This document shows positions 30,672 to 40,772 of a stretch of DNA of 45,391 bases, piece after piece. The stretch lies in the IMG/VR virus record IMGVR_UViG_3300048797_000370, positions 1-45,391 of that record, one strand, 5' to 3'. Under the pieces are notes generated by a model. It was not told the DNA's origin, made no database searches, and worked only from the letters and a program-made list of their open reading frames with translations. The position numbers and the translations under genes were made by a program. The DNA is from a virus. The stretch's first letter is position 1. Every line of letters starts with the position of its first letter.

Positions 30672-31287
30672 CGCCGCCGCTCAGGCGCAACTGCGCCGCT
30701 GGGGTGGTGAGTTCCAGGACAAGGTAAAAAAGGCAGTCGCAAAAGCCATGAGCAAGGAGGCCGCCGACATCAAGCAAGATGTGCGCGCTCAGGTGGCCTC
30801 GCAACTCACGGTGGTCAAGAAGAACTTCCTCAAGGGTTTCACCGCCTATGTGATCGACAAAGACCCGAGCCGACTGCCCGCGCTCTACGTGGGCTCACGC
30901 ATCCCCTGGGTTGGCATGCATGAGAGAGGGGGGACCATCTCGGCCAAGATGCTGATCCCACTTCACGGCCGGGTCGGTCGCAAGCAGTTCAAGGCGCAAA
31001 TTGCTGAGCTCATGCGTGCTGGCAACGCCTACTTCATCAAGAACGCCAAAGGCAACGTGGTGCTGATGGCCCAGAACCTCAAAGAGAGTAACCAAAGCCT
31101 GGCTGGATTTAAACGCCGCTACCGCAAAGTACAAGGCATCAAGCGTTTGAAACGCGGTGCCGACATCCCCATTGCAGTGCTGGTGCCGCGCGTCATGCTT
31201 AAAAAACGGCTCGATATTGAACGACTGGTGCTGCGGCGCATTCCAAAGTTGGCCCTCGAGGTAGAAAAACAACTTCGCACCATCTGA
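30646..31287 (+). CDS. Minor tail protein upstream of tape measure (DUF6441-like)
   Basis: A 213-residue basic protein. It has a helical N-terminus (DKVKKAVAKAMSKEAADIKQ), a strand-rich middle (LPALYVGSRIPWVGMHERGG) and AYFIKNAKGNVVLMAQNLKE, then a C-terminal IPIAVLVPRVMLKKRLDIER. It resembles phage proteins classed as DUF6441, usually found just before the tape measure. A structural or assembly role is inferred from position. It overlaps the chaperone extension by 26 bases. Confidence 0.65.
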   Translation: MKISFSIDSAAAQAQLRRWGGEFQDKVKKAVAKAMSKEAADIKQDVRAQVASQLTVVKKNFLKGFTAYVIDKDPSRLPALYVGSRIPWVGMHERGGTISAKMLIPLHGRVGRKQFKAQIAELMRAGNAYFIKNAKGNVVLMAQNLKESNQSLAGFKRRYRKVQGIKRLKRGADIPIAVLVPRVMLKKRLDIERLVLRRIPKLALEVEKQLRTI

Positions 31288-31314
31288 TTTTTATCGTTTT
31301 ATCCATTCTCACCC

Positions 31315-34300
31315 ATGGCCAACAACCGCATTGCCGTCCTAGTCGCCCTTGAAGGCGCCGATGACGGGCTCAAACGCGCCTTGAATTCTGCCCAGCAGAG
31401 TCTGGGTGAACTCTCAGCGAGCGCCAAGACCGCCGGTCAGAAGGCCGCCGCCGGCATGGCCGAGGTCAAAGCCGGGTTGAGCGCGTTTGGGGACCAGGTA
31501 TCGAGCGCCAAGACCCAACTGCTGGCCTTCCTGTCGATCAATTGGGCCGCAGGCAAAGTGCAGGAACTCGTCCAGGTAGCCGATGCCTGGAACATGATGA
31601 ATGCGCGCTTGAAACTCGCCACCACGGGCACCAGTGAATTCAATGTTGCGCAAAAGGCGCTCTTTGACATCGCCCAGCGCATTGGCGTGCCGATCCAGGA
31701 AGCCGCCACTCTGTATGGGCGTTTGCAGCAAGCCGTGCGCATGCTCGGTGGCGAGCAAAAGGATGCACTCACCATTACCGAGAGCATCTCGCAGGCGTTG
31801 CGACTCTCGGGTGCGACCGCCACAGAAGCGCAGTCCTCGCTCCTGCAATTGGGTCAAGCGCTGGCCTCGGGTGTGCTGCGCGGCGAGGAATTCAACTCCG
31901 TTGTAGAGAACAGCCCCCGACTGGCCAAAGCCCTGGCTGATGGTTTGAACGTGCCCATTGGTCGTCTGCGAAAACTCGCGCAAGAGGGCCAACTCACGGC
32001 CGATGTGGTGGTCAAGGCCTTGCTGAGCCAGAAGGACAAACTCTCTCTTGAGTACTCCCAATTGCCCGCCACGGTCAGCCAGGCCTTCCAGCGTCTGCAA
32101 AACGCCTTCGGCCAGTGGATCTCTCAAGTCGATACGTCAACGGGCCTCACCAAAAAACTCGCTGATGCTCTGAGTTGGGTGTCCATTAACCTGGACACGG
32201 TGATGCAGTGGCTCAAAAAAATTGCCGAAGTGGGCCTGACGGTTCTGGTTTACCGTTTGCTGCCAGCCCTGGTCACTGCTTGGCAGACCGCAGGAGCGGC
32301 GGCCATCACGGCGGCCACAGCGACTTCGGCTGCCTGGGCCACGGTCAATTTGTCGGTGTCCGCAGCGATTGGCAGTGTGGGTTTGCTTAAAACCGCCTTC
32401 GCAGTGCTGGGTGCCTTCGCCGTTGGCTGGGAAATCGGCACCTGGCTCTCCGATAAATTCGAGATTGTGCGTAAAGCTGGCATCTTCATGGTCGAAATCC
32501 TGGTCAAGGCGGTTGAGCAGTTGCAATACCGCTGGGAAGCGTTTGCCGCGATCTTTACTTCAGACACTATTGACGCTGCGACCAAGCGTCATGAAATGCG
32601 TCTGGCCGAGATGAACCTGATCTTTGCCCAGATGTATGCGGATGCCACCAAGGGTGCCGACGCGGCCAAAGGCGCCATGACCACGGTGGCCACCACGGCT
32701 GAGGAAATTGCCAAGAAGTTAGATGCCGTGCGCCAGGGCACGCAAGAAGCAGTCGGGCGTGGCGTCGATGCGGTTCATTCGGCTGTGCAAAAGCTGATCG
32801 ACCGCTTGGGCGAGGTTGATCAGGCGCTGAACAAGGCCAATGCGGTTGTCACTGACGCAACCGCCAAGATGGCCGATGCCTACAAGGGTCTGACCGGCGT
32901 GATCGAGGCCCATCTGCAAAAGCAGGTCGACGCTGTCAAGGCACGCTACCTGCAAGAGCAGATGGCCCTTGATCTGTCCAAACAGTCCGAAGCCGCGCAA
33001 ATCGCCAAATCCACGCTGCTGCTCACCGATGCGCTGATCCAGCAAACCAATCTGCGTCAAAAGGCTACCACCGATACCTTGAAACTCATCGATGACGAGT
33101 CCAGGGCCAGGATCGAAGCGGCCAAGCGTCAAGGTGCGACGGAGGCCGAGCGCAGTGCTAACGTGACTCGTGTAGAAAATGAGATTCTGGCCACCAAACG
33201 CCAGTCCATGACGCAGGCCGCCACCGAGTACACGGCGCACATCAATGCCTTGAACGCTGAGGCGAATCGACATTTGGCAGAAGTGGTGCGAATCGAGGAG
33301 GCCAAGCGCCAACTCTCACTCACTACTGAAGAGAAGATCCGTGAACTGACCCGTCAAGGAATGACGGAATACGAGGCCACCCAAGACAGAAAACGCCAAG
33401 TCACCGAGCTTCAAACCCAAGCCAGAGAAGCACTGGCCAATGGCGAGTTTGAAGAGTCAAAACTTCTGGCACAAAAAGCCATGGATCTGGCGGTTCAAGT
33501 GGCGACCAGCCAAACGACCGAGGCCAAACGGGCAGAAGATGCAAAAAAGCAATCCGAACAAGCCCACACCCAGATCGTGCAACTTGAAGCGCAATCCCGC
33601 CAAGCCAGCGGCAAACAAGAATTCGACTCCGCGACCGATCTGATGCGCCAGGCCGATGCACTGCGCGCTGAATTGGCGCAAAAGACGACTGCCGCCGATG
33701 CGGCAATAGTCCAGGGCAAGCAAGGCATCAATTCGGCTATTGGCGATATCCGAACATCGGAAGAAATCCTCAACAAAACACTCGATGCCCAAGCCCTGGC
33801 GCACCAAAACGCGGCCAAATCAGCGCTGGACGCGCGCGAGCAGATCAAAGAGACGCTGAGCCAGACTGAGGCCCAGATCGACCAGATCACGGCCAAGTTG
33901 CAGCAGGGCCTCAAAGTCACGCTTGATGCCGACAGCAGTCGCTTTGACAAGGCCATCACCGAGATGGACCGCGCCCTTGCAGAAAAACAATACCTGCTGC
34001 CCATCAAGGCTGACCTGGAGCAAGCGCAAAAGAAACTCCAGGAATACGAGCTGATTCTCAAAGAGGGCAAGACGCTGCCCGTGGACGCCGATGTGACGCA
34101 GGCCAAAGCGGCGCTGGACAAACTCACGGCTTACGCCAAACAGAACTCCCTGCTGGAGCTCAAAGTCACTACAGAAAAAGCCCAGGCCTCGATCACCAAC
34201 GTGCAGGGCATGATCAATGCGCTCGCTCGCATCCGTACCGAGTCCGAGCACCGGGTGAACACCAATGCAGATGCGGCCAAGGCCGAGATTCAAAGTTTGA

Positions 34301-35319
34301 ATGGCCAGAACACGTCGAGCACGCACACTATTTATGTTCAGAAGGTCGAGGCCAACGCGATCGGTGGACTGGTTGGAGATGGCGTGCACAAATTTGCGCA
34401 AGGTGGTGGCGTTTCTGCCTCGTTTCCAAGAATGCAAGGCGGCTCGGTGCCGGGTACCGGTGACCAGGATTCTGTGCCACGCACTTTGGACGCGGGTGCC
34501 TTTGTCCTCAAAAAAGCAGCCGTGCGCAAGTACGGCAGCAGCGTCCTCGCAAAACTTGCCAATGGTGTTGCAAGCTTTGCCACCGGTGGCTCGGTCACTC
34601 CTTCCGGTGGCCAAGTGATCAAACGCAACAAAGATGCTGCCGAAGCGCAAAAGATGATCGACCTGGGCCTCGCGGGCATGCGCGACTACACCCACTGGAT
34701 GCGAATGAACTGGGGCGCGGCCCTGAGCGTGAACTTCGAGCACGACACTTTGCAAAGCTATGGCCAAAGCGCCGATGCCGACCGCAGAACGCTGGGTGCT
34801 CTTGCCAACCGCGCCCAGCTCACCGGCAACGAGCGTCAAAAGGTGGACGCGATCAAATCAACCTGGCGCCAAGCGATGGCGCAGCCTCTTATGTGGGGCA
34901 AAGACCTGGAGCGCGAGCTGATCGACTACATGGAGAAGAGTCAGGGGCAGTTCTTTCGCAGCGGTGGCAGCGTGTCATCCGACACAGTGCCTGCCATGCT
35001 CACCCCGGGCGAATTCGTTGTCAAACCTTCGGTCGTCTCAAGACTGGGTGCCGGGTTCTTTGAAGCGATCAACAGGCTCTCCATGCCCGCCCAAGCCCTG
35101 GGGGCGCATGTGCAGGGTTTTGCCAGCGGTGGCTTGGTGTCTTCGCTCGCATCAGCCGTGGCTCTGCCAAGCCCGGCTTTTGCAGGTGTGGGCGCGCCGG
35201 TGCGAACGGTTCGCGTGGAACTGGCCTCTGGAGCTCGCACTGTGAACGCCACGGTCGATGAAAGAGACGAGTCACGCCTGCTGGAACTCTTGAAGCAAGC
35301 CAAGTCACGCGTTTTTTGA
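31315..35319 (+). CDS. Tape measure protein
   Basis: A 1334-residue protein, the longest in the window, which sets tail length. The N-terminal domain (about 60-240) fits the tape-measure core (RIGVPIQEAATLYGRLQQAV, then LGQALASGVLRGEEFNSVVE). Hydrophobic segments follow at about 300-375 (AVLGAFAVGWEIGTWL), then 650 residues of long Ala/Gln/Lys-rich coiled coil. The C-terminus has two Gly-rich units with related words, DSVPRTLDAGAFVLKKAAV and DTVPAMLTPGEFVVKPSVV. A tail of about 150 nm is expected if the usual length scaling applies. Confidence 0.95.
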   Translation: MANNRIAVLVALEGADDGLKRALNSAQQSLGELSASAKTAGQKAAAGMAEVKAGLSAFGDQVSSAKTQLLAFLSINWAAGKVQELVQVADAWNMMNARLKLATTGTSEFNVAQKALFDIAQRIGVPIQEAATLYGRLQQAVRMLGGEQKDALTITESISQALRLSGATATEAQSSLLQLGQALASGVLRGEEFNSVVENSPRLAKALADGLNVPIGRLRKLAQEGQLTADVVVKALLSQKDKLSLEYSQLPATVSQAFQRLQNAFGQWISQVDTSTGLTKKLADALSWVSINLDTVMQWLKKIAEVGLTVLVYRLLPALVTAWQTAGAAAITAATATSAAWATVNLSVSAAIGSVGLLKTAFAVLGAFAVGWEIGTWLSDKFEIVRKAGIFMVEILVKAVEQLQYRWEAFAAIFTSDTIDAATKRHEMRLAEMNLIFAQMYADATKGADAAKGAMTTVATTAEEIAKKLDAVRQGTQEAVGRGVDAVHSAVQKLIDRLGEVDQALNKANAVVTDATAKMADAYKGLTGVIEAHLQKQVDAVKARYLQEQMALDLSKQSEAAQIAKSTLLLTDALIQQTNLRQKATTDTLKLIDDESRARIEAAKRQGATEAERSANVTRVENEILATKRQSMTQAATEYTAHINALNAEANRHLAEVVRIEEAKRQLSLTTEEKIRELTRQGMTEYEATQDRKRQVTELQTQAREALANGEFEESKLLAQKAMDLAVQVATSQTTEAKRAEDAKKQSEQAHTQIVQLEAQSRQASGKQEFDSATDLMRQADALRAELAQKTTAADAAIVQGKQGINSAIGDIRTSEEILNKTLDAQALAHQNAAKSALDAREQIKETLSQTEAQIDQITAKLQQGLKVTLDADSSRFDKAITEMDRALAEKQYLLPIKADLEQAQKKLQEYELILKEGKTLPVDADVTQAKAALDKLTAYAKQNSLLELKVTTEKAQASITNVQGMINALARIRTESEHRVNTNADAAKAEIQSLNGQNTSSTHTIYVQKVEANAIGGLVGDGVHKFAQGGGVSASFPRMQGGSVPGTGDQDSVPRTLDAGAFVLKKAAVRKYGSSVLAKLANGVASFATGGSVTPSGGQVIKRNKDAAEAQKMIDLGLAGMRDYTHWMRMNWGAALSVNFEHDTLQSYGQSADADRRTLGALANRAQLTGNERQKVDAIKSTWRQAMAQPLMWGKDLERELIDYMEKSQGQFFRSGGSVSSDTVPAMLTPGEFVVKPSVVSRLGAGFFEAINRLSMPAQALGAHVQGFASGGLVSSLASAVALPSPAFAGVGAPVRTVRVELASGARTVNATVDERDESRLLELLKQAKSRVF

Positions 35320-35332
35320 ATCAGACCTATCC

Positions 35333-35740
35333 ATGCAACTCAAAAACCTCTCCGATGAGGTAATCCTTATCTTGCCCGACGATCTGCTGTGGAGCGATGA
35401 ACACGGCTGGAGCCCGGCGGTAGCCAGTGTGTCTTACCTGATCACGGGCGCGCTCTTGGTGCAGTCCGCCATTCGCCAGACCGGGCGACCCATCACTTTG
35501 ACAGGATTGGCTGACATGGCCTGGGTGACGCGCTCAGTGCTGGGTGCCTTGTATGACTGGGCGGCGCTGCCCCTGGGTGATGCCACGGGTCGCTTTGAGT
35601 TGACCTTGCTTGACGCCCGGGTGTTCACCGTGGCCTTTCGACACGGTGACGGAGCCATTGAAGCCGAGCCCGTCACCGGATTTCCGGCCCGCTCTGACGC
35701 TGATTTTTATCGCATCACGCTGCGCTTGATGCAAATCTGA
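35333..35740 (+). CDS. Small tail-tip protein, unknown role
   Basis: A 135-residue protein of strand-rich type (LKNLSDEVILILPDDLLWSD, then GALLVQSAIRQTGRPITLTG, then ARVFTVAFRHGDGAIEAEPV). It lies directly after the tape measure, where distal tail components are encoded, so it may be a distal tail-type protein, but I do not recognise the family. It is followed by a short hairpin, GCTGCG-CAT-CGCAGC (35761-35775), next to the ribosome site of the large gene downstream. Confidence 0.65.
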   Translation: MQLKNLSDEVILILPDDLLWSDEHGWSPAVASVSYLITGALLVQSAIRQTGRPITLTGLADMAWVTRSVLGALYDWAALPLGDATGRFELTLLDARVFTVAFRHGDGAIEAEPVTGFPARSDADFYRITLRLMQI

Positions 35741-35785
35741 ATTTCCTTCTTTATCTGTTTGCTGCGCATCGCAGCGGAGTAACTC

Positions 35786-38700
35786 ATGCCCATTCTCACC
35801 GGCGACATCAAACTGGTCGCCTCCCAAGTCATGGACGATGTGCCCGAGGGCGGTGGCGCGCCCACCGCCAAGGTCATTGCCGACGGGGTGTCAAACGCCA
35901 TCTTCCCAGACATCAGTGAACTCGACCGCGCCGGTGGCCGGGTCAATTTGAGGAAGCTCCATGTGAGTGTCCAAACCGATGACACCGACACCTATATGGG
36001 CTCGAACGTCATCGTCGCTGAGCCCCCGGCGGATCCGCGTGTGAGCGTGACGCTCTTTACCACCAACAGCACCTTCGATCGGCGCACCCAGGCCGCCAGC
36101 CGGGTCGAGAGCTACCTCAACAAAGGCCCGCTCTGGCCCGGCATCCTTTATGAAAATCACATTGCCGGTCAGCGCAGCGTGCAAGTGCTCCAGGAGACCA
36201 AGACCGAGTTGCCAGCCATTGGACAAACCCTGGTGCTGGTGCAGTATGAGGGCGCCAGTAACGAAGTGCAGCAGTACATCCGCACCACGGCGGTCGAGTC
36301 AGTCACCCGCACGTTTTATGACACAAGTGGCAACGCCTTTGAGAAGGCCGTGGTGACGCTCTCGATCAGCGACGCGCTGCGCACCGACTTTATTGGCAGC
36401 CCCGCGAGCAAGCAGCTTAACCTTGCCACCAATGCCGCCAAGATGCGCGACACCGTGGTGGCAGATGCGGGCGTCTATGTGGGTGTGAGCCCCTTGGCCA
36501 GTGCCGCCTCGTTGGGATCCTTTACCGTTAACGCCACCTCAGTATTCACCCAGTTGGTGCCCAGCGCGCAGACGGAAACGCCCATATCGGATGTGCGCAC
36601 CAATGGCCTCAGTGCAGCGTTGGTGCCCACCGGTGGCGCTGTCACCCAAACCATCAGCATGGGATTGACCACCAGCACCAATATGTTTGTGGGTGGTCCC
36701 ATTTACCCCGGTAGTTTGAACATCACCCGCTCTGGCGTGACGGCCACAGACGCTGGAGGCCTGCTGATCAGCTCTGCTCAAGAAGTCGGGCAGGTGGACT
36801 ACGACAATGGCATTGTCAAGCTCAGCACCAATGTCTGGGGCGCCGGCGCTGGTTCGCATCAGGTGACGTTCACACCCGCTGCTGTGCCCGACTTGATCAG
36901 CGACCAGCGCGCCATTCGCGTCACCGCCGAGTCTCGCGCTCTGAACTATGCCTTTGTCATGGACGACGTGCCGCTGAAGCGCACCCTGAGCCTGAGCTAC
37001 CTGGCGCAGGGGAGGTGGTATGTGCTGCGCGACAACGGTGCAGGCGTGCTCAGTGGTGTGAGCAGCGCCTACGGCATGGGCACCATCAACTACACCACCG
37101 GAGCCGTCAGCGTGACGCTGGGCGCGCTGCCCGATGTGGGCTCTAGCGTGGTGGTGCAAAGCTACAGCAAGGCAACAACCGTTGCCAGCAACACGCTTTT
37201 ACTCAATGGCGGTCGGGTCTTCGTTCCCATCAACAGCGACGGCCTGATCACTGAAGACAAGGGCAGCAAAACCATCGGTGTTGGCCACTTGACCGTTACC
37301 TGGAGCCACCAGGGCGCTACCAAACACGCTTATGACAATGCTCTGGGCGGATTCACAGGCGACGCCAGTGGCAGCATTGACTACGCGCAGGGCGTGGTGC
37401 GCATCAGTCCGAACGAATTGCCAGAGCCCGGTACGGTCTTTAGCCTGATGGTCGATGCCCTTGGTGATGGCTACAGCACTGCCGCTGTGCAACTGCATAA
37501 CGCCAACCCGCCCACTTACACCATCCCGGGCAGCCCCGGCTACACCATCCCGGCCGCCACGGTGCACCTGATGGTCCAACCCGGCACCACCACAGTCACC
37601 TACCCGACACCGGGAACTTTCTCCCTGACACGCGTAGCCACCATTTACTACTTGCCCCCGGAACTGGCTGGGCGCTCAGGCAACGTCAGCAATTACACCC
37701 CGGCGTTTGACAACCGACCCGTTACCGTCACGATCACTGACAACGGGCAAGGCGAGTTGTCTTGCATGGTCGAAGGTGTCAAGGTCGTGGTGGGCGCCGT
37801 GGACTATGCCTCAGCCCAATTCACCTTGGGTCAGGATTTTGCGCTGGCGCAAGCCGATCCCAAAGGCCCGGTGTTCATGTCACATTCGGGTTACGTCAAA
37901 ACCTGGACTGAGTTGACTGCGGGGGATGCCACCAGCACCCGGACCCTGATGTTGTGGGAGGGCACTGGTCTGCATCAGATCCCACCAAGCTACACCTACA
38001 CACCACCTGTTTATGAGGATGTCGCGGTGGCTGCGGTCGATGTGCCGCCGGTCAACCCGGTCGTTCATGTTGACGCACAAATTCCCCCGCCTCCCACCAC
38101 CACGCTGACCACGGCGCTTGTCAGCCAATACCTGGTGCGTACCCTGATGGTGCCCAACTACACATTGAAGGGCGTGGGCTTTGCACTGGGTACCACCCGC
38201 TACCAGCAACTCACAGACGGAACACTGCTTAAAGACGTGGTGCCCACGACGGGCGGCGGCACCCCGGCAGGCTCGGTGTCGGCTGCCTTGGGCACTGTGT
38301 ACCTCAGCTCTTGGCCCACGGGCGCAAGCCCGGTACTCACCGACTGGCGCGCCCTGATTGCCCCACCGGCTGTCGGCGTTGAAGCTCCGTTTACCGCGTT
38401 CTCCAGCACCTTTCGCACGGCATCAAGTCCACTGCGTCCGGCCAGCGTCAGTGTTTTAGGAACTATGCAGGATGGCACCGCCTTTAACGTCACTGCTGAC
38501 ACAGACGGCAAGATCAATGGCACACACGTCAAGGGGCGGGTTGACTACCAATATGGCTTGGTTGAGTTGTATTTCGTCAATCCGGCAGGCGATGTGTCGG
38601 GCAATGTTGACCTGTCGTTCTTAGGCGTCGCGGGTCTTGCCACCATCCCAGCTGATTTGGTCATGCTCAGCAGTGTGCGCTACAACGCCGTGGCCTACAG

Positions 38701-39568
38701 CTATTTGCCACTCGATGCCGCCCTGCTTGGCATTGACCCGGTGCGCCTGCCTAGTGATGGGCGCGTGCCAATCTTTCGCTCGGGCGGCTTTGCCGTGGTG
38801 GGCCATACGGGGTCGATCACGGCGACCGTCTCAAACGCGCAAACCATCGACTGCGCCCGGGTGCGCTTGAGTCGGGTGCGGGTCGTTGGGCTGGACGGTG
38901 TGGTGATCAATACGGGTTACAGCGCCGACCTGGAAGCGGGCACGGTCACCTTTACTGCCGTTGGCGGCTACAGCCAGCCGGTGACCATTGAGCACCGCAT
39001 TGAGGACATGGCGGTGGTGCGTGAGGCCCAGATCAGCGGGGAAGTGACATTTACCCGTGCCATCACCCACGACTACCCATTGGGCAGTTATGTCAGCAGC
39101 GCTCTGGTGGCAGGGGACTTAAAAAGTCGTGTGTCGGTGCTATTTGACCAGTCCACCTGGAACGGCACCACCTGGCTCGATGCGGTCAGTGGAACTGCTG
39201 CAACCGGCACCTTCAACGATGTGCTGGCCCCTATCGTGGTGACCAACAAGGGGGCAGTGTCCGAGCGCTGGGCGCTGGTGTTCACCAATACCACCACTTT
39301 CAACATTGTGGGCGAGCACGTCGGGGTGATTGGCACCGGCAATATCAATGCCGATACCAGCCCGGGCAACCCGGCCACAGGCACGCCGTATTTCACGGTA
39401 CCGGCCCTGGGTTGGGGCATTGGCTGGAGCGCCGGCAATATGGTGCGCTTGAACACCGTAGGCGCAATGACACCGGTGTGGGTGGTGCGCACCATCCAGC
39501 AAGGCCCCAACACGGGCACAGAACATTCGTTCACGCTGCTTAGCCGTGGCGATGTGGACCGGCCCTAG
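35786..39568 (+). CDS. Large beta-repeat tail protein
   Basis: A 1260-residue protein probably forming the tail tip or a long side fibre. It contains at least five related segments with a (G)x(I/V)(D/N)Y..G.V.(L/V) pattern: GQVDYDNGIVKLSTNV, GTINYTTGAVSVTLGA, GSIDYAQGVVRISPNE, VDYASAQFTLGQDF and GRVDYQYGLVELYFVN. This suggests tandem beta-sandwich domains. The first 150 residues look different (VNLRKLHVSVQTDDTDTYMG) and may anchor it to the tail. No enzymatic motif. Highly Thr/Val/Ser rich. Confidence 0.75.
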   Translation: MPILTGDIKLVASQVMDDVPEGGGAPTAKVIADGVSNAIFPDISELDRAGGRVNLRKLHVSVQTDDTDTYMGSNVIVAEPPADPRVSVTLFTTNSTFDRRTQAASRVESYLNKGPLWPGILYENHIAGQRSVQVLQETKTELPAIGQTLVLVQYEGASNEVQQYIRTTAVESVTRTFYDTSGNAFEKAVVTLSISDALRTDFIGSPASKQLNLATNAAKMRDTVVADAGVYVGVSPLASAASLGSFTVNATSVFTQLVPSAQTETPISDVRTNGLSAALVPTGGAVTQTISMGLTTSTNMFVGGPIYPGSLNITRSGVTATDAGGLLISSAQEVGQVDYDNGIVKLSTNVWGAGAGSHQVTFTPAAVPDLISDQRAIRVTAESRALNYAFVMDDVPLKRTLSLSYLAQGRWYVLRDNGAGVLSGVSSAYGMGTINYTTGAVSVTLGALPDVGSSVVVQSYSKATTVASNTLLLNGGRVFVPINSDGLITEDKGSKTIGVGHLTVTWSHQGATKHAYDNALGGFTGDASGSIDYAQGVVRISPNELPEPGTVFSLMVDALGDGYSTAAVQLHNANPPTYTIPGSPGYTIPAATVHLMVQPGTTTVTYPTPGTFSLTRVATIYYLPPELAGRSGNVSNYTPAFDNRPVTVTITDNGQGELSCMVEGVKVVVGAVDYASAQFTLGQDFALAQADPKGPVFMSHSGYVKTWTELTAGDATSTRTLMLWEGTGLHQIPPSYTYTPPVYEDVAVAAVDVPPVNPVVHVDAQIPPPPTTTLTTALVSQYLVRTLMVPNYTLKGVGFALGTTRYQQLTDGTLLKDVVPTTGGGTPAGSVSAALGTVYLSSWPTGASPVLTDWRALIAPPAVGVEAPFTAFSSTFRTASSPLRPASVSVLGTMQDGTAFNVTADTDGKINGTHVKGRVDYQYGLVELYFVNPAGDVSGNVDLSFLGVAGLATIPADLVMLSSVRYNAVAYSYLPLDAALLGIDPVRLPSDGRVPIFRSGGFAVVGHTGSITATVSNAQTIDCARVRLSRVRVVGLDGVVINTGYSADLEAGTVTFTAVGGYSQPVTIEHRIEDMAVVREAQISGEVTFTRAITHDYPLGSYVSSALVAGDLKSRVSVLFDQSTWNGTTWLDAVSGTAATGTFNDVLAPIVVTNKGAVSERWALVFTNTTTFNIVGEHVGVIGTGNINADTSPGNPATGTPYFTVPALGWGIGWSAGNMVRLNTVGAMTPVWVVRTIQQGPNTGTEHSFTLLSRGDVDRP

Positions 39569-39609
39569 TGGGCTCTGGCTTTATGACATCAATTACACAG
39601 GAATAGTTT

Positions 39610-40770
39610 ATGGGTACCAATACCAAATCATTCACCAGCGTCATGAGTGGCGCACCCGTCCTCTCAGGCAGCGCCGGCGCATTGATTTCGGTGCTCGACG
39701 CTGTGCTGGTCACCGGTTTCGGCTTGCAAACCGCCACTTCCCTCGTTGTCGCCAGTGGTGTAGCCACCGCTACTGTGCCTGCTGCACCAGGCGCTTTGGT
39801 GGGCAGCGTGATCCTGGTGGCAGGGGCAACACCTTCGTCTTTGAATGGTGAGAAGCGCGTCACTGGCGTGACTTCGAGCAGCGTAAGTTTTGCGAGCGCC
39901 GAAGCCGACACCAGCGCCAGTGGCAGCATCACGTTGAAGGTAGCTGGCGCTGGCTGGACCAAGCTTTACACCGATACCAACCGGGCCGCTTACAAGATTA
40001 CACCGCCAACCGGGACGGGCTGCGTCCTGTGGGTTGATGACACCGGCACCACCGTGGCGCGTGTGCGGGGGTATGAGGCCATGACGGGTATCACTACAGG
40101 TACGGGACCATTCCCCAGCACCGCACAGTTTGCATCGGGCCTGTGGTGGAGCAAGTCCAACGCTGCGAGCTCGGCGGCAAGAGCGTGGCGCATTGTGGCC
40201 GACGACAGGGGTTTCTTTTACTTTGTAAAAAACGCAGACACCGCCTCGGAGCATCAGGGCGGATACTTTGGTGACATTGCGCCGATCAAGAGCAATGATC
40301 CGTATGCCTGTGTGCTGCGGGCCAACTCGGCTGATCGCAGCGCTTCTGTCACGGCGATCAGTGATAGTCTGGAATCCGCAGACTCATCTTCTTCCTACCC
40401 AGGCTTGTACGCCGCGCGTGCGGCCAACACTCTGGGCGGGGCAATTCAAAACTTCCAATGTCCGGTTCTGGCGGTTGGGCTGCCTTTGCTGCATACCAGC
40501 GGTGCAGTGGGCTGGCCTTACCCTTCAGCGGTGGACAACGGTCTGATGCTCACGCCAGTTTGCATTTACTCAGCCGCAGGTTACCGGGCGTACTTTCCTG
40601 GGTTGAGGTTCAGCCCACAGCTCACGAATTCAGCCTTTGCGACAGGAGACGCCATCGTAGGCAGTGGCGACATGGCAGGTAAAACCGTCACCGTTATCAA
40701 AATGGGTGCGCCCTCGGCGGGCTCCGGCCAAGGCGTGGTGTTTATCGACGCAGTCTCTGACTGGAGATAA
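39610..40770 (+). CDS. Tail-associated structural protein, unknown family
   Basis: A 386-residue protein, strand-rich and Ser/Ala/Gly-rich at its N-terminus, with a middle segment (YTDTNRAAYKITPPTGTGCV, VRGYEAMTGITTGTGPFPST) typical of phage tail proteins that display surface loops. It ends GVVFIDAVSDWR. It has no recognisable enzyme motif. It lies between two tail-tip genes in one operon and is presumed to be part of the adsorption apparatus. Confidence 0.65.
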   Translation: MGTNTKSFTSVMSGAPVLSGSAGALISVLDAVLVTGFGLQTATSLVVASGVATATVPAAPGALVGSVILVAGATPSSLNGEKRVTGVTSSSVSFASAEADTSASGSITLKVAGAGWTKLYTDTNRAAYKITPPTGTGCVLWVDDTGTTVARVRGYEAMTGITTGTGPFPSTAQFASGLWWSKSNAASSAARAWRIVADDRGFFYFVKNADTASEHQGGYFGDIAPIKSNDPYACVLRANSADRSASVTAISDSLESADSSSSYPGLYAARAANTLGGAIQNFQCPVLAVGLPLLHTSGAVGWPYPSAVDNGLMLTPVCIYSAAGYRAYFPGLRFSPQLTNSAFATGDAIVGSGDMAGKTVTVIKMGAPSAGSGQGVVFIDAVSDWR

Positions 40771-40772
40771 GC

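Noticed and set aside
33820-34839. 339-residue leftward frame inside the tape measure gene
   Set aside because: Shadow frame opposite a clear coiled-coil coding region; composition typical of antisense GC-rich codons.
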